DNA of 64,000 nucleotides from Gammaproteobacteria bacterium (GTDB taxonomy: Bacteria > Pseudomonadota > Gammaproteobacteria > Xanthomonadales > SZUA-36), in assembly GCA_030426265.1 (NCBI GenBank), contig JAUHYP010000002.1, positions 113,887 to 177,886 on the forward strand, written 5' to 3'. The first letter of the stretch is position 1, and each line of letters starts with the position of its first letter. Of this stretch, positions 46,209-54,927 are shown in pieces. Under the pieces are notes generated by a model. That model did no database searches. It was not told the origin of the DNA and was given only the letters and a program-made list of their open reading frames with translations. The translations under genes and the position numbers were made by a program.

Positions 46209-49200
46209 ATGAACCCGTCCCTGCCAAAGCTCTTACGCACGCTCGCCGTGGCATCGCTGCTGGCCGGGCCGGGCGTGGTCGCTTCCGTGATGGCGGCCGA
46301 GTTGCCCGGGGGCGGGCAGGTGCAGGAGTACTTCGTCCGCCAGCATACGGACGAGGACCTGTTGATCCGGATCGACGGCCGCGAGGCGCAGTACCAGGCC
46401 GAGGTCTTCGACCAGGAAGGGGAACTGCTGAAGATTTCCACCGTGCCCGGCAGCCGCCTCGCGCCCCTGTTCCAGTTCATCCGGGGCGCCGATCGCGACC
46501 GGCAGCTCGACATCCGGATCACCGCGCCGCTGGTCACCGATCGCAGCCGTTTCGACCTCGGCCTGAACCGCTTCACCGTGCACGACCAGCGCGGCGCCCG
46601 CCTGCTGGAGGCCTGGGAGTGGCTGGCTTTCGGCCTGGAGCTGCCCGCGGCGGACACGGCGGCGAACTGGAGCATCCGGGTCAATGCCCTGGCGCAGGCA
46701 TCGGACCGCTTCCGTTCCTACGGCATGGACGAATTCGAGCTCTGGGCCTTGTGGTACACCGGCCACCTGACCCTGCTCGAGCTCGGTGACAACCACACGG
46801 CCCTGCAACTGGCCGACGAATTGCTGGCCCGCCCGGCCGCCCGCCGGTTCGCGCGCGTGCGCCTGGCGGCCCTGTCCCTGCGCGCCAACGCCCTGCTGGC
46901 CCTGCGACGCGCCGGCGAGTCCCTGCCGGCCGCGAGCGTCGAGGACCCCGTCCAGGCGGCAGCCGCGGCCCTGGTCGCGGAGGCCGCAGCGCAGAGGGAA
47001 GACTACGAGCGGGCGGAGGCGCTGTTCCTCTCCGGACAGGATCACGCCGAACTGGGCCGGTCGGACGCAGCGCTCGGGCAACTGAATGACGCCCTCTCGC
47101 TCGCCGATGCCATCGGCGCCAGGGACCTGGCCACGCGCATTCGCGAACAATTGGTGTCGATTCACGGCGCGCAGGGCGACGTGGCGGCCACCAGCGAGGT
47201 GCTGCAGGCCATCGGCTCGCAACTGGCGGAAAAAGGCGCCGAGGACGAATTGGCCCAGAATCTCCTGGCCCAGGGCCGGATTCTCAACGCCACCTATCGT
47301 TTCGGCGAAGCGCGCGCCCTCCTGGCCCAGGCCCTGGCATTCGAGCACAACAGCGCCACCCGGGCGCAGTTGCGCCTCGCGCTGGCGGAGGCGGCCTGGG
47401 CTGAGGGCGACCTGGCTGAAGCCTGGGCCCAGGCCCGTGCGGCGGTGGTGGACCCGGATGGGGGCGGATGGCGACGGCGCACCCCGGTGCTGGACTCCGC
47501 TTCCGGGCTCTCGATCCTGGCCGGCGTGGCCCGTGAGCGCCGTGATTTTGGCGCCATGCGCGAGGCCCGGACCGCGCAGGGGACGGCGGTCCAGGGTTCG
47601 GAAGAGCGCATTCGCTGGACCTTCGAACGCGCGCTGGACGAAGTGGCGGCGGGCCGCGGAGGCGTCGCCGCGCCCCTGTTTGCCGAGATACGGGACAGCG
47701 CGCGCGGCCCTGCCGTGGCCCCGTTGCGTGAACTGGCCGTGCTCTGGCTCTGCCGCCTGGGATCGGACTGTTCCGCCGGCGCCGCGGAGCAGGCCCATCG
47801 CAGCCTGCAGGCGCTGGGTGTGCCTCGCCACGCGGTGACCGGTGGCTGGCTGTATGCCGCGTACCAGTCGCGCTCGGGGCAGCAGGGGGCCGCCGCCGAC
47901 ACGCTGGAACAGGTCGTGGCGGAGATGAGCTTCCTGCACTACGGCCTGCCCGGCGTGCTGGAGGACGTGCTGTGGCGCTTGTCGCCGGAACTGGGCGAAG
48001 ACCTGCCGGCCGCCCTGCGCGCCTCGGCCTCGGCGGAGCGGCAGTTGCTGGGCCTGGCGCGTTTGCGCTGGCTGCGGGCCGCGGCCTCGCCCGCGGTGTT
48101 GCCCTTTGATCCCGAAGGTTCCGGCCTGGACACGGAAGACGTCCGTGCCCTCCTGGCGCGCGCCGAAGCACCGGAAGCCGGGGATGACCCGGCACGCCTG
48201 GCCCGGGAAGTGGCGAGCAGCCTGGAACGTGGCCGGGCGGACTTCACGGCACGGACCGCGTTCCTGTCTCCCGCGGGGCTGGAGACCTGGTTGTCGGCCC
48301 TGGAGCCGGGGGAGGCGGTCTTGGACATCGACCGTTCCGGCAGCGAGGCCGTGGCCCTGGTGGGAACCCGGTCCGGTGTGAACCGGGTGTCACTCGGGCC
48401 TGTCTCCCGGCTGGATGGCTGGGACGGCCTGTTGGCCGGCCCCGGAGCGGACGAAGGCGCATTCGATGCCCTCGCTCGGCGGCTGGGTGATGCCCTGCTG
48501 TCGCCCCTGGACGGCCGCCTTCCCCGGCGGGTGTACCTGGCGGACGCCGACGGATTGGCCGCCATGCCCTGGGAGGCCCTCGTCGGTGCGAGGCGCGACG
48601 CCGGGCGTGCCCGGGAGTTCATTCGGCTGTCGGCTTTTCCCGCGCACCCCGGGCCGGCAGCACGCCTGGCGGAGGCACCTGGCGGGGGGGTGTTCCTGGC
48701 CGGCCGGCCGGCCGATCACACGCCCGGTTACCTCGCGCGCCTCGAGTCGGGCGCCGAACTGGGCGCCGTGATGGACCGATTCGTGGGGCCGGGCCTGCAG
48801 GTCATCCAGGGTGCGGCGCTGCTGCCGGACGAGTTTTCCACGTCGGCGTTCAACGAGGCCGGGCTGGTGCACCTGGCCATGCCGGCCACGATCCGACTGG
48901 ACCGCCCCGGCGCCTCCCGGCTCGAATTGAGCGAAGCGCGACCGGGTGAAGGCCGCGGCGCGCTGGGCCCCGGCGACCTCGCGCGCTGGCGGCTCTCCGC
49001 CTCGCTGCTGGTGCTGAGCCAGGCCACGATCACGACGGACGAGGACGGCGCCATGCCCGGCGCGGGTCGCCCCCCCCTGGTGGCCGAGGCCCTTTCGGCC
49101 GGGGCCGGCACGGTCCTGGCCACGGCGTGGCCCGGGGAGGATGAAACGACCGCCACGTTCATGGCTCAGTTCTACGAGCGCCTCCAGGCGGGGGACTCGC

Positions 49201-49292
49201 TGCCGGTGGCGCTGGATGCCGCCCGCGATGCCGCTGGAGCACCCGGGGGTGCCGGCCGGGACCCGGCCCGTTACCAGCTCTGGGTGGAGTAG
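46209..49292 (+). CDS. Exported TPR protein with degenerate CHAT domain
   Basis: A 1027-residue protein. A signal peptide (LRTLAVASLLAGPGVVASVMA|AE) precedes a beta-rich N-terminal domain (about 30-170) and a series of TPR-like helices (about 180-560). The C-terminal 350 residues follow CHAT (caspase-HetF-associated) layout: LADADGLAAMPWEALV, GLVHLAMPATI, LLVLSQATI, AEALSAGAGTVLATAWPGED. In active CHAT proteases the last two catalytic blocks read HLATHG and LSAC; here His is Pro and Cys is Ala. It is therefore probably a non-catalytic, periplasmic scaffold. It is divergent from the vWA operon with a 152-bp gap. Confidence 0.82.
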   Translation: MNPSLPKLLRTLAVASLLAGPGVVASVMAAELPGGGQVQEYFVRQHTDEDLLIRIDGREAQYQAEVFDQEGELLKISTVPGSRLAPLFQFIRGADRDRQLDIRITAPLVTDRSRFDLGLNRFTVHDQRGARLLEAWEWLAFGLELPAADTAANWSIRVNALAQASDRFRSYGMDEFELWALWYTGHLTLLELGDNHTALQLADELLARPAARRFARVRLAALSLRANALLALRRAGESLPAASVEDPVQAAAAALVAEAAAQREDYERAEALFLSGQDHAELGRSDAALGQLNDALSLADAIGARDLATRIREQLVSIHGAQGDVAATSEVLQAIGSQLAEKGAEDELAQNLLAQGRILNATYRFGEARALLAQALAFEHNSATRAQLRLALAEAAWAEGDLAEAWAQARAAVVDPDGGGWRRRTPVLDSASGLSILAGVARERRDFGAMREARTAQGTAVQGSEERIRWTFERALDEVAAGRGGVAAPLFAEIRDSARGPAVAPLRELAVLWLCRLGSDCSAGAAEQAHRSLQALGVPRHAVTGGWLYAAYQSRSGQQGAAADTLEQVVAEMSFLHYGLPGVLEDVLWRLSPELGEDLPAALRASASAERQLLGLARLRWLRAAASPAVLPFDPEGSGLDTEDVRALLARAEAPEAGDDPARLAREVASSLERGRADFTARTAFLSPAGLETWLSALEPGEAVLDIDRSGSEAVALVGTRSGVNRVSLGPVSRLDGWDGLLAGPGADEGAFDALARRLGDALLSPLDGRLPRRVYLADADGLAAMPWEALVGARRDAGRAREFIRLSAFPAHPGPAARLAEAPGGGVFLAGRPADHTPGYLARLESGAELGAVMDRFVGPGLQVIQGAALLPDEFSTSAFNEAGLVHLAMPATIRLDRPGASRLELSEARPGEGRGALGPGDLARWRLSASLLVLSQATITTDEDGAMPGAGRPPLVAEALSAGAGTVLATAWPGEDETTATFMAQFYERLQAGDSLPVALDAARDAAGAPGGAGRDPARYQLWVE

Positions 49293-49425
49293 GGCGGCCG
49301 TGGCGGCGTTCAGCCGCCGTTCACGCCACATCCCCCAGGCTGGTGGCGTCAACGAACCCGATCCGGCGGTGGTAAACACCCCGGGGGCGGCGTATGTTGC
49401 AGTGAGCATTCGAGGAGGATTCACA

Positions 49426-50238
49426 ATGAGCCCAGTTTTCCGGCGCACGACCGCCTTCGCCCTGGTCGCCCTGGTGATCGCTGCCTGCGCCACCAGCCCC
49501 ACCGGGCGCCGGCAGTTGATGCTGGTATCCGAGGACCAGGCCATCGCCAGCTCGAAGCAGGCCTACGTGGCCACGGTCCAGGACCTGAACCAGAAAGGCC
49601 AGCTGTCGAAGGACCGCGCGACCATCGCCCGGGTGAACGAGGTCACCGGGCGGCTGATCACCCAGGCCATCGCGATGCGTCCCGACTCGAAGGACTGGGA
49701 ATGGAGCGTGGTGGTGATCGACGACCCGGAAACCGTCAACGCCTGGTGCATGGCGGGCGGACGCATGGCCATCTACACGGGCCTGTTGCAGAAGGTGAAC
49801 CCCTCCGACGACGAACTGGCCCAGGTCATGGGCCACGAGATCGCACACGCCCTGGCCAACCACACGGCGGAGAAGATGTCGGTGCAGATGGCCAGTTCCA
49901 TCGGCGTCGCCGCCGTGGGCATCGTGGCCGACAACCACATCGCCGCGCTCGGCGGGGCGGCGCTGGCGGCGGTCTACGCCGTCAACCGGCCCAACAGCCG
50001 CGCCGCGGAAACCGAGGCGGACCGTATCGGCATCGAACTGGCGGCCAAGGCAGGCTATGACCCGGCAGCCGCCGCCACCTTGTGGGCCAAGATGGCCAAG
50101 GTCGGCGGTTCCGCGCCGCCACAGTGGATGAGCACGCACCCCAACCCGGACAATCGGCAGAAGAAGCTGGCGCAGCTGGAGCCGCAGATGCGCGAGTTCT
50201 ACGACCCGCACGCCGACCACCCCGTCTACAAGCTCTGA
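49426..50238 (+). CDS. M48 family metalloprotease lipoprotein (LoiP/YcaL-like)
   Basis: A 270-residue outer-membrane-associated zinc protease. The lipobox is VIAAC with a Thr next. The zinc motif is VMGHEIAHALANH, and AAETEADRIGIELAAKAGYDP supplies the third ligand (Glu). The end STHPNPDNRQKKL is typical of the family. Such proteases degrade misfolded envelope proteins. AGGAGG is 8 nt upstream of the ATG. It stands alone after the CHAT gene, and the 133-bp gap before it includes a small GGCGG/CCGCC hairpin. Confidence 0.92.
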   Translation: MSPVFRRTTAFALVALVIAACATSPTGRRQLMLVSEDQAIASSKQAYVATVQDLNQKGQLSKDRATIARVNEVTGRLITQAIAMRPDSKDWEWSVVVIDDPETVNAWCMAGGRMAIYTGLLQKVNPSDDELAQVMGHEIAHALANHTAEKMSVQMASSIGVAAVGIVADNHIAALGGAALAAVYAVNRPNSRAAETEADRIGIELAAKAGYDPAAAATLWAKMAKVGGSAPPQWMSTHPNPDNRQKKLAQLEPQMREFYDPHADHPVYKL

Positions 50239-50312
50239 TTCGCCGCCTGCCGCCAACGGCGTGATGCGCCGGACGTAGCGCTGGCCCCGGCGACCAGGGC
50301 CCGGTCGACGGC

Positions 50313-50783
50313 TCAGTTGACGGGAGGCGCCTCGCGCAGGCGCACGGCGACAACGCGCCCCTCGGCGGTGGTCTCCCCGTCCACGCTGACGGCCACGTCC
50401 ACCACCGCTTTTCGCTCCGAAGCTTCGACCACCTGCGCGGACAGTTCGATCGGCCGTCCGTCCAGCGGGGTCGGCCGCCTGAAATCCACGTGCAGGGAGG
50501 CGGTGACGCAGCGCGGCGGGTGGCCGGCCGCGTCGGTCGGGAAATGGGCGGCGCCGGCGGCGATGCCATGGCAGTCGACCAGCGAGGCGATCAGTCCGCC
50601 GTAGACCACGCCGGGGACGCCCAGCTGGTCCGGTCGCGGCGTGAACCGCGCCACGACCCGGTCACCCACCACGTAGCTCTTGAGTTGCAGGCCATGCTCG
50701 TGGCGCGCACCGCAGCCGTAGCACACCTGGAAGGCCTCGTCGTAGCGGTCCTGGATGGCCGCGTCCTGTTTTGATTCCGTCAT
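50313..50783 (-). CDS. PaaI-type hotdog thioesterase
   Basis: A 156-residue hotdog-fold protein. VPGVVYGGLIASLVDCHGIAA corresponds to the conserved H-G-G..AL.D segment with the His replaced by Tyr, as in a subset of the family. CYGCGARHEHGLQLK at the N-terminus is a Cys-x-x-Cys variant of the 4HBT/PaaI start. It probably hydrolyses an acyl-CoA; the substrate is unknown. Ribosome site GAAGGAA. Confidence 0.8.
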   Translation of the reverse strand: MTESKQDAAIQDRYDEAFQVCYGCGARHEHGLQLKSYVVGDRVVARFTPRPDQLGVPGVVYGGLIASLVDCHGIAAGAAHFPTDAAGHPPRCVTASLHVDFRRPTPLDGRPIELSAQVVEASERKAVVDVAVSVDGETTAEGRVVAVRLREAPPVN

Positions 50784-51225
50784 GCCAATCGTTCCTTCTC
50801 GTTGACCCGAGCCTGTCCTCGGGCGATGGGCGCATCTTACACGGCATGTCTAAGGGGGATTCGAGTAATTTGAATAAAAAACAGATAAAACAATTGTTAA
50901 AGATGAATACCTAAAGTAAAAAATGATATGAATCCCGGACTCGAGCGACGCCAGATGGTGCCCTTGGTTCAGGCATTAAACGAAAAATAATTCCGGAATA
51001 GAGTAGCTGTTCGTGATTCGATGGATCACCACGATCCGGCACCGAGACGGTCGAACGGCTCCGTCCGGACTTCAACAGAAATCCATTCATCCGGTGACCT
51101 GAACTTCACGTTTCCAGCTTCCTGGCAATATGTACAGTGCAATGAGCGGCCGCGCCGGGCCCCGGCAATCGTCCTCCTGTCCCATCCTGAGCGTCCCCCG
51201 TCTACCTCGCCCCGCCTCCCCCCGT
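50784..51225. other. Intergenic region with A+T-rich island
   Basis: No convincing gene. Bases 50855-51005 are about three-quarters A+T by eye, in sharp contrast to the rest of the window. Tiny frames exist (22 codons at 50846-50914 and 20 codons starting at 50929) without ribosome sites. It may hold regulatory DNA for ettA or the thioesterase gene, or be the remnant of an acquired element. Confidence 0.5.
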
Positions 51226-51231
51226 TATAAT
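51226..51231 (+). promoter_or_regulatory. -10 element of ettA
   Basis: A perfect TATAAT lies 31 bp before the ettA ATG, for an expected leader of about 25 nt. The -35 region is not consensus. Confidence 0.55.
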
Positions 51232-51262
51232 CCGCGGCCTCATTCAAGCCAGACCATCCCCC

Positions 51263-52927
51263 ATGTCCCAATACGTTTTCACCATGAACCGCGTGGGCAA
51301 GATCGTGCCCCCGAAACGCGAGATCCTGAAGGACATCTCCCTGTCCTTTTTCCCGGGCGCCAAGATCGGCGTGCTGGGCCTCAACGGCGCCGGCAAGTCG
51401 ACGCTGCTGCGCATCATGGCCGGGGTGGATACCGACATCGAGGGCGAGGCCCGGCCGATGCCGGAGCTCAAGATCGGTTACCTGCCGCAGGAGCCGCAGC
51501 TGAACCCGGAGGCCACCGTGCGCGAAAGCGTGGAGGAAGGCCTCAGTGAACCGCTGGGCGCGCTGCAGGAACTCGAGGCGATCTACGCCGCCTATGCCGA
51601 ACCCGATGCGGACTTCGACGCCCTGGCGAAGAGGCAGGAGCGCATGGAAGGCGTGATCGCCGCCTGGGACGCGCACAATCTCGACAACCAGCTCGAGGTG
51701 GCTGCCGACGCCCTGCGCCTGCCGCCCTGGGACGCCAAGGTGGCGAACCTCTCCGGGGGCGAGCGCCGCCGCGTGGCCCTGTGCCGTCTGCTGCTGTCCA
51801 AGCCGGACATGCTGCTGCTGGACGAGCCGACCAACCACCTGGACGCCGAGAGCGTAGGCTGGCTGGAACACTTCCTGGTCGACTTCCCGGGCACCGTGGT
51901 GGCCATCACCCACGACCGCTACTTCCTGGACAACGCCGCCGGCTGGATCCTGGAACTGGACCGCGGCCGCGGCATTCCCTGGGAAGGCAACTACACCTCC
52001 TGGCTGGAGCAGAAGGAGCAGCGCCTGGCCATCGAGGAAAAGCAGGAAGCCGCGCGCCGCAAGGCCATCCAGCACGAACTCGAGTGGGTCCGCGCCGGCG
52101 CCCGGGGCCGCCAGTCCAAGGGCAAGGCCCGCCTGCAGCGCTTCGAGGAACTGAGCAGCCAGGAATTCCAGAAGCGCAACGAGACCAACGAGATCTACAT
52201 CCCGCCGGGCGAGCGCCTGGGAGACAAGGTGATCGAGGTCAAGGGCGTGTCCAAGGCCTTCGGCGACAAGCTGCTGTTCGAGAACCTGGAGTTCAGCGTG
52301 CCCAAGGGCGCCATCGTGGGGATCATCGGTGGCAACGGCGCCGGCAAGACCACGCTGTTCAAGCTCATCAGCGGGCAGGAGCAGGCGGACGCCGGGGACA
52401 TCGAGCTGGGCCAGACCGTGGACCTGGTCAACGTGTTGCAGCTGCGCGACCACCTGGACGACGGCAAGACCGTGTGGGAAGCCGTGTCCGACGGCCAGGA
52501 CATCCTGCGCGTGGGCAACTACGAGATGCCGTCGCGCGCCTACATCGGCCGCTTCAACTTCCGCGGCTCCGACCAGCAGAAGCGGGTCGGCGACCTGTCC
52601 GGGGGTGAACGCGGACGACTGCAGCTGGCCGTGGCGCTGAAGCAGGGCGGCAACGTGCTGCTGCTGGACGAGCCGTCCAACGACCTGGACGTGGAAACCC
52701 TGCGCGCCCTGGAAGAGGCCCTGCTGGCCTTCCCCGGCTGCGCCCTGGTCATCAGCCACGACCGCTGGTTCCTGGACCGCGTCGCGACCCACATCCTCGC
52801 CTTCGAAGGCGACAGCCAGGTGACCTTCTTCCCCGGCAACTACACCGAGTACGAGGAAGACCGCAAACGCCGCCTGGGTGACGATGCCGGACCGCACCGG
52901 GTCCGTTACAAGCGCCTGAAACAGTAG
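51263..52927 (+). CDS. ettA: Energy-dependent translational throttle protein EttA (ABC-F)
   Basis: A ribosome-binding ABC-F ATPase that gates translation elongation at low ATP. The 554 residues match EttA. The first ABC domain has GLNGAGKST and [11 protein letters not shown] with [13 protein letters not shown]; the second has GGNGAGKTT and [11 protein letters not shown]. The P-site tRNA-interaction linker lies between (about 245-320, rich in Arg/Lys/Gln). [19 protein letters not shown] is the typical EttA start. Confidence 0.97.
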   Translation: MSQYVFTMNRVGKIVPPKREILKDISLSFFPGAKIGVLGLNGAGKSTLLRIMAGVDTDIEGEARPMPELKIGYLPQEPQLNPEATVRESVEEGLSEPLGALQELEAIYAAYAEPDADFDALAKRQERMEGVIAAWDAHNLDNQLEVAADALRLPPWDAKVANLSGGERRRVALCRLLLSKPDMLLLDEPTNHLDAESVGWLEHFLVDFPGTVVAITHDRYFLDNAAGWILELDRGRGIPWEGNYTSWLEQKEQRLAIEEKQEAARRKAIQHELEWVRAGARGRQSKGKARLQRFEELSSQEFQKRNETNEIYIPPGERLGDKVIEVKGVSKAFGDKLLFENLEFSVPKGAIVGIIGGNGAGKTTLFKLISGQEQADAGDIELGQTVDLVNVLQLRDHLDDGKTVWEAVSDGQDILRVGNYEMPSRAYIGRFNFRGSDQQKRVGDLSGGERGRLQLAVALKQGGNVLLLDEPSNDLDVETLRALEEALLAFPGCALVISHDRWFLDRVATHILAFEGDSQVTFFPGNYTEYEEDRKRRLGDDAGPHRVRYKRLKQ

Positions 52928-52996
52928 GCGCGACTGCGCCGCGAACCGCGGGTGGGGCCGGCGTTCGCCGCCCCGCCCACGGACAGCGAACCGGGG

Positions 52997-53944
52997 ATGT
53001 CCATGACACCGACCACCGTCCTGATCCTCAGCCGAGACGCCGTCGAATACCGCGAGCTGCTCGCGGACATGGTGGAAGGCGACGTGCGTTTCCTCCCGGC
53101 CCCCGACCGGGGAACGTTGCCGGACGGGGCGGACACCGCCACGGTCGTCCTGGGCGAGCCGGACCGCATCGCCGCATCACTGCCCCAGCTGCGGGCCCTG
53201 GCCTGGGCGCAGTCGACCTGGGCGGGGGTCACGCCGTTGCTGCCCGCCGCCCGAAGCGGCCTGGTGGTGACCGGCGTGAAGGATGTCTTCGGCACGCAGA
53301 TGGCCGAGTATGTTGTGGGCCATCTCCTGGCCCACGCCCTGGACCTGCCGTCACGCCGCGAGGCGCAGGCGCAGGGCCGCTGGCTGGGCACCCCCACCGG
53401 GACCCTGGCCGGAACCACCCTGGGCGTGATGGGAACGGGTTCCATTGGCGCAGAGATCGCACGGCGCGCCGGGGGCTTCGGCATGCGCCTGCTGGGTTTC
53501 AGCCGTTCCGGCGAGGCCCGCGCGCCCTTCGAGGCCGTCTACCCGACGAGCCGGTTGCACGAATTCCTGGGTCGCTGCGATTACGTCGCGGCCGTGCTCC
53601 CCGACACCGCCGACACCCGGGACCTGCTCGATGCCCACGCCTTCGTGGCGATGCGGCCCGGCGCGGTCCTGGTCAACGTGGGACGGGGCACCCTGGTGGT
53701 CGATGCCGACCTGGTCGCCGCCCTGGCGTCCGGAAACCTGGGGGGCGCGGTGCTCGACGTCTTCCGCGAGGAACCCCTGCCGCCGGCGCACCCGTTCTGG
53801 AACGCGCCCCGTCTCTCGGTCACGGCTCACGTGGCGGCGCGCAGCTGGCCGCGGGACATCGCGGCGATCTTCGCCGACAACCTCGCCCGGTTCCGGGCCG
53901 GACAGGAACTGCGATACAGGCTGGACCCGGAACAGGGTTACTGA
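52997..53944 (+). CDS. D-2-hydroxyacid dehydrogenase
   Basis: A 315-residue NAD(P)-dependent dehydrogenase of the GhrA-like branch. The coenzyme fold is LGVMGTGSIGAEIA. The catalytic residues are Arg in VNVGRGTLV, Glu in DVFREEPLP and His in SVTAHVAA. It probably reduces a 2-keto acid such as glyoxylate or hydroxypyruvate. Two ATGs (52997 and 53003) follow GGGG; the first is used. Confidence 0.88.
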   Translation: MSMTPTTVLILSRDAVEYRELLADMVEGDVRFLPAPDRGTLPDGADTATVVLGEPDRIAASLPQLRALAWAQSTWAGVTPLLPAARSGLVVTGVKDVFGTQMAEYVVGHLLAHALDLPSRREAQAQGRWLGTPTGTLAGTTLGVMGTGSIGAEIARRAGGFGMRLLGFSRSGEARAPFEAVYPTSRLHEFLGRCDYVAAVLPDTADTRDLLDAHAFVAMRPGAVLVNVGRGTLVVDADLVAALASGNLGGAVLDVFREEPLPPAHPFWNAPRLSVTAHVAARSWPRDIAAIFADNLARFRAGQELRYRLDPEQGY

Positions 53945-54005
53945 GCGCGGCGCTCCTCGGTCGCCGGCTGACTGGCCTGATGAACAGGCGCGAGCCGCGC
54001 GTCGT

Positions 54006-54872
54006 TCAGACGCCGCCGCTTGCCAGGAGGCGCTCCACTTCTTCCCGGCTCGGGCCGCACTGCGCGCCCGGCCGCGTGGTGGCGATGGCGCCGGCCGCGC
54101 AGGCCCGTCGCAAGGCCCGTTCCGGCTCCATGCCCTCGATGAAGCCCAGGGCGAGGGTGGCGGTGAAGGCGTCGCCGGCGCCGACGGTGCTCACGGCGTC
54201 CACCCGGGGCGCCGCGCTGGACGCCACCCAGCTGCCTTCCCGGGTCAGTTCCGCGCCCGACGCGCCGTAGGTCACCGCCAGCCAGCCGGAGTAGTCCGCC
54301 AGCAGGGGCCCGATGGCCTCGGACTCGAGTTCGTTCACCACCACCAGGTCCACGCAGGCCAGCAGTTCCGGCGCCACCGGGCGAATCGGCGCGGCATTGA
54401 GGCAGAAGAACCCCTCGTGCTCGCGTGCGGCGCGCAGCAGGGTCTCGCCGGGCACTTCCAGCTGGGCGATGACGCCGTCGACCTTCGGCAGGCGCAGGTG
54501 GTGCTCGGCCCAGCGGCCGTTGGCGCCCGGAGCGACCACGATCTGGTTCTCGCCTTTCGCGTCGACGACGATCATGGCCACGCCGGTGGTCTCGCCCTCG
54601 AGCCGGTTCACCCGGGACAGGTCCACACCCTCTTCGGCGAGCAGGGCCAGGGCGAGATCGGCATTGGGGTCGTTGCCCACGCAGGCCACCAGGTGCACCT
54701 CCGCGCCCATGCGCCGGGCCGCCAGGGCCTGGTTGCCGCCCTTGCCGCCCGGATGGTGGCGCAGGGCCGCGTCGGTGACCGTTTCGCCCGGTCGTGGAAA
54801 CGCCTTCACCCGCGCGACGAGGTCGAGGTTGACGGAGCCGACGACGGCAATGGATACGGGCGCCTGGGACAT
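54006..54872 (-). CDS. Ribokinase-like PfkB family sugar kinase
   Basis: A 288-residue kinase. The N-terminal substrate signature is HHPGGKGGNQALAARRMGA and the C-terminal ATP and anion-hole signature is STVGAGDAFTATLALGF. GSVNLDLVARV near the start and the close match to RbsK make ribose the likely substrate, but no rbs transport genes are near. The ATG at 54872 is supported by a TACAAT hexamer 6 nt upstream. Confidence 0.88.
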   Translation of the reverse strand: MSQAPVSIAVVGSVNLDLVARVKAFPRPGETVTDAALRHHPGGKGGNQALAARRMGAEVHLVACVGNDPNADLALALLAEEGVDLSRVNRLEGETTGVAMIVVDAKGENQIVVAPGANGRWAEHHLRLPKVDGVIAQLEVPGETLLRAAREHEGFFCLNAAPIRPVAPELLACVDLVVVNELESEAIGPLLADYSGWLAVTYGASGAELTREGSWVASSAAPRVDAVSTVGAGDAFTATLALGFIEGMEPERALRRACAAGAIATTRPGAQCGPSREEVERLLASGGV

Positions 54873-54878
54873 GGGTCC

Positions 54879-54884
54879 ATTGTA
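54879..54884 (-). promoter_or_regulatory. -10 element placing the ribokinase gene start at +1
   Basis: TACAAT on the minus strand ends 6 nt before the ATG, predicting a leaderless transcript. Confidence 0.4.
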
Positions 54885-54927
54885 GTGCGGAACCATGAAA
54901 CGGGCATTCCGGCCCGCGGGGTCGGTG

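Larger units (their letters stand above)
35499..49292. other. Candidate undescribed vWA-ExbB-FHA-SUMF1-CHAT envelope locus
   Basis: Ten genes in three transcription units. Rightward: a MORN lipoprotein and an exported helical protein. Leftward: two anchored vWA proteins, an FHA protein, an ExbB/MotA-type channel, a pseudoprotease-TM-FHA protein, a pseudokinase-TM-SUMF1 protein and a low-complexity exported protein. Divergent: a TPR/pseudo-CHAT exported protein. All but one of the leftward junctions are 4-bp overlaps. I know of no named system with this composition; grouping the three units is inference. Confidence 0.5.

Noticed and set aside
46056..46254. N-terminal extension of the first vWA protein from ATG 46254 or 46185.
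   Set aside because: The first overlaps the divergent CHAT gene, and both add a basic tail absent in the paralogue; TTG at 46056 has a ribosome site and equal length.
35499..49292. Identification of the locus as a type VI secretion or Zorya system.
   Set aside because: No T6SS baseplate, sheath or ClpV genes and no ZorB-type OmpA/MotB domain or ZorE/ZorCD genes are present.
50846..50914. A 22-codon peptide in the A+T-rich island.
   Set aside because: No ribosome site, and short frames are expected by chance in such sequence.
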